Shown here: positions 62,459-64,000 of the stretch, piece by piece | Numbering within the stretch: position 1 is the first letter of the stretch | Layout of the letters: each line of letters opens with the position of its first letter | NCBI RefSeq assembly: GCF_047496725.1 | Contig: NC_132980.1 | Span: 7,112,572 to 7,176,571 of the forward strand | Direction: 5' to 3' | Source of the DNA: Anoplolepis gracilipes | Taxonomy: Eukaryota; Arthropoda; Insecta; Hymenoptera; Formicidae | Length of the DNA stretch: 64,000 bases | Notes under the pieces: model-generated | The model's database searches: none | What the model was told of the DNA's origin: nothing | What the model saw: only the letters and a program-made list of their open reading frames with translations | Made by a program: the position numbers and the translations under genes

Positions 62459-63317
62459 CTATAGCTGGTTAAGCATACAAAAAATGCCCCTGACGAGAGT
62501 TTTCAAATAATACTTGACCTGTCATTTCCTCATTGTAAAAAAAATTTTCCTAAAAATTTCAGCTCCTAACTTTATTATTTCCTGAGTTATTGAGAAAAAT
62601 GTCATTTTCAGTTTTTATTTTTCTTTTCCGTAAATATTTGAGATGATATCGATTTTTTTTTCTGAATACTTATCAACGAAAGACACAAAAAAATTTTTTT
62701 TATTAATCTCGAATAAAAACTCGATTTTTTAAAAAAAGACTAAAATTAAGAAATGGTCTTTTTAACATGTTCCTTTCGAAGTTTAATCATCAAACTTTTA
62801 GAGAATATTTTTTTTATGTCTCAATAATCTGCAATTATAACTATTACAATTATTATTATTACTATTATCATCACTATTATAATTATTACCAGAAAAATAA
62901 ATAATTTTCCGTCCTATTATCAAAAAATAATAAAGAAAAAAGATTTTCCATTTTTTTCATCATGTTGCACCAACTCGAAAAAATTGGAAAAATTTGAGAA
63001 TATTGAAACATATAAAAAGAGTATTCTATAAAAGTTTGGTGATTGAACCTCAAAAGGAACATGTTGAAAAAGTCAATTCTTAATTTCAATCTTTTTTTAA
63101 AAATCGAGCTTTTATTCGAGATTAATGAAAAAATATTTTTTGTGTCTTTTGTCGATAAATGTTCAGAAAAAATCAATATGGAATCATCTCAAATATTTAC
63201 AGAAAAACAAAACTAAAAATAACGTTTTCCTCGATAACTTAGAAAATAATAGAGTTAGAGAGCTGAAATTTTGAAAACTCATCGGGGGCACTTTTAAGTA
63301 TGCTTATCCGGTCACAG
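62459..63317. repeat. Large inverted repeat (fold-back element or MITE) in an intron
   Basis: Left arm 62459-62831 and right arm 62999-63317 are inverted copies. Matching landmarks include TAAGCATAC at the outer ends, AAATATTTGAGATGAT, TTAATCTCGAATAAAA, AACATGTTCCTTT and CAAACTTTTA. The left arm has an extra block of about 45 bp near 62507-62550. Arms differ mainly by transitions and small indels. A loop of about 165 bp with ATT repeats separates them. No transposase frame and no clear target-site duplication are seen. It lies in the intron between the two visible exons of the - strand gene. Confidence 0.85.
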
Positions 63318-63516
63318 TTTTTTTTTTTTTAAATTAGCAAGACTTTCCTTAACGAATGTGGGGACAAAGCTATTACATTCAGTGCTATTTAAAATAAAAA
63401 AATAATAATAAATAGGAAAAACGCGAACGAAATATGATTATTGTGAAGAATTTCGCAAACAATGAAACTCTCGCACGTGAAACGCGTGTGTCGCATTCAA
63501 AATTAACAATGCTCAC

Positions 63517-63720
63517 CGTACGACGTGAGGTTGACCTGCCACGAGACTGGATGGCGATGAGAGGCCCTCGGACAGGAAGCGAGATGGCCCGTCACCGAGA
63601 GTTCACGACTTCCTGTCGTCGCGGCGGACGCGCTGTAAACGAGGCAGTAACGGCCGACATCGGTACTGGCCACCAAGTAAGCGGTATCGTTCTCGATCCA
63701 AGTTCCGTGGCATAAGTACT
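63517..63720 (-). CDS. Internal coding exon of a - strand gene: Cys-containing extracellular domain
   Basis: The acceptor TTTCCTTTTCAG opens a 204-bp phase 1-1 exon encoding YLCHGTWIENDTAYLVASTD, then VGRYCLVYSASAATTGSREL, then SVTGHLASCPRASHRHPVSW and QVNLTSY. It ends at G|GTGAGC. The frame is free of stops throughout. The pattern Cys-X-Gly-X-Trp...Tyr-Leu-Val...Arg-Tyr-Cys-X-Val-Tyr resembles, from memory, the repeated extracellular modules of insect secreted or GPI-linked proteins catalogued as the DUF7042-DUF7045 group. That family assignment is tentative. An NLTS sequon is present. Upstream exons lie beyond the window end. Plus-strand and other - strand frames over this interval are shadows. 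Confidence 0.75.
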
Positions 63721-64000
63721 CTGAAAAGGAAACGACGTCGGCTGTAAGCGGAGCGAGAAATGTTTGAAAAAAAAAAATGGTCGCAAGTTATTTTCCACGC
63801 GATAGACGCCGAGCTGTAAGAAGGAGATGTCACCGCAAAGTCGCATTAAACTCCTCGATTTTTTTTTGAAGTGGCGCGAAGTAGAGTAAGATTACGAGCA
63901 AGGTAATAACTTTGTGCTACGGTATAGAAGTACTTTTTTAAGACGACTTAAAGGAGGTTGACGACAATAGCATGCTAGGCGGATGCGAATGTGACGGGGC
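63721..64000 (-). other. Intron of the - strand gene, running off the window
   Basis: No exon or donor was recognised in the last 280 bases. The preceding exon must end with one base of a split codon. Confidence 0.5.

Noticed and set aside
63434..63846. Plus-strand frame 63434-63715 and - strand frames 63592-63846 and 63603-63833
   Set aside because: They overlap the 63517-63720 exon; the frame with matching acceptor, donor, phase and cysteine pattern is a different one.
1..64000. tRNA or other structured RNA genes
   Set aside because: Scanning by eye for T-loop (GGTTCRANYCC) and A-box patterns on both strands gave no complete candidate; a covariance-model search would be needed to exclude them.

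Overview
The window is AT-rich animal nuclear DNA. It has long introns, GT-AG splice sites, many (AG)n and (AT)n microsatellites and long A/T homopolymers. The main gene is the insect orthologue of Drosophila dunce (dnc), the cAMP-specific phosphodiesterase of the PDE4 family. Its encoded segments match dunce more closely than vertebrate PDE4 as I remember them. The composition and the (GA)n-rich introns suggest Hymenoptera, perhaps an ant, but nothing here fixes the order or species.

Layout: 1-7240 is non-coding DNA upstream, with a GC-rich island at about 1850-2330. dnc runs on the + strand from about 7.25 kb to about 57 kb. Two alternative first coding exons are visible. The first, at 7485-7693, lies behind a TATA box and three short upstream ORFs. 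It splices to the C-terminal half of UCR1 (16826-16927), a short linker exon (17012-17076) and the first part of UCR2 (18111-18223). The second, at 41960-42082, lies behind its own TATA/Inr-like promoter and splices straight to the second UCR2 exon (46550-46643). This is the same junction used by mammalian super-short PDE4 forms. All forms share the exons at 46550-46643, 47865-48097, 51990-52253, 52487-52586 and 52803-53608, which encode the rest of UCR2, the linker and the complete catalytic domain. Phases agree at every junction, giving predicted proteins of 661 and 539 aa. The UCR1 half with the PKA site was not found, so the true long forms probably start upstream of the window.

Nested antisense gene: inside the 28-kb dnc intron, on the - strand (27905 to 27063), is a two-exon gene for a 216-aa secreted protein. 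It has a signal peptide, an Asn/Asp-rich repeat region and a hydrophobic C-terminus with an internal duplication. I do not recognise the family.

Right end: two phase-compatible exons on the - strand (63517-63720 and 62205-62314) form the 3' end of a cysteine-containing extracellular protein. It ends in a hydrophobic tail typical of a GPI-anchor signal. The intron between them holds a large inverted repeat (arms of about 320-370 bp). This gene converges on dnc, and 57-62 kb is probably its 3' UTR and/or the intergenic gap.

No tRNA, rRNA, CRISPR array or complete transposon was recognised. Exon calls rest on reading frame, splice-site consensus, phase and recalled family similarity. No alignment or transcript data were available.
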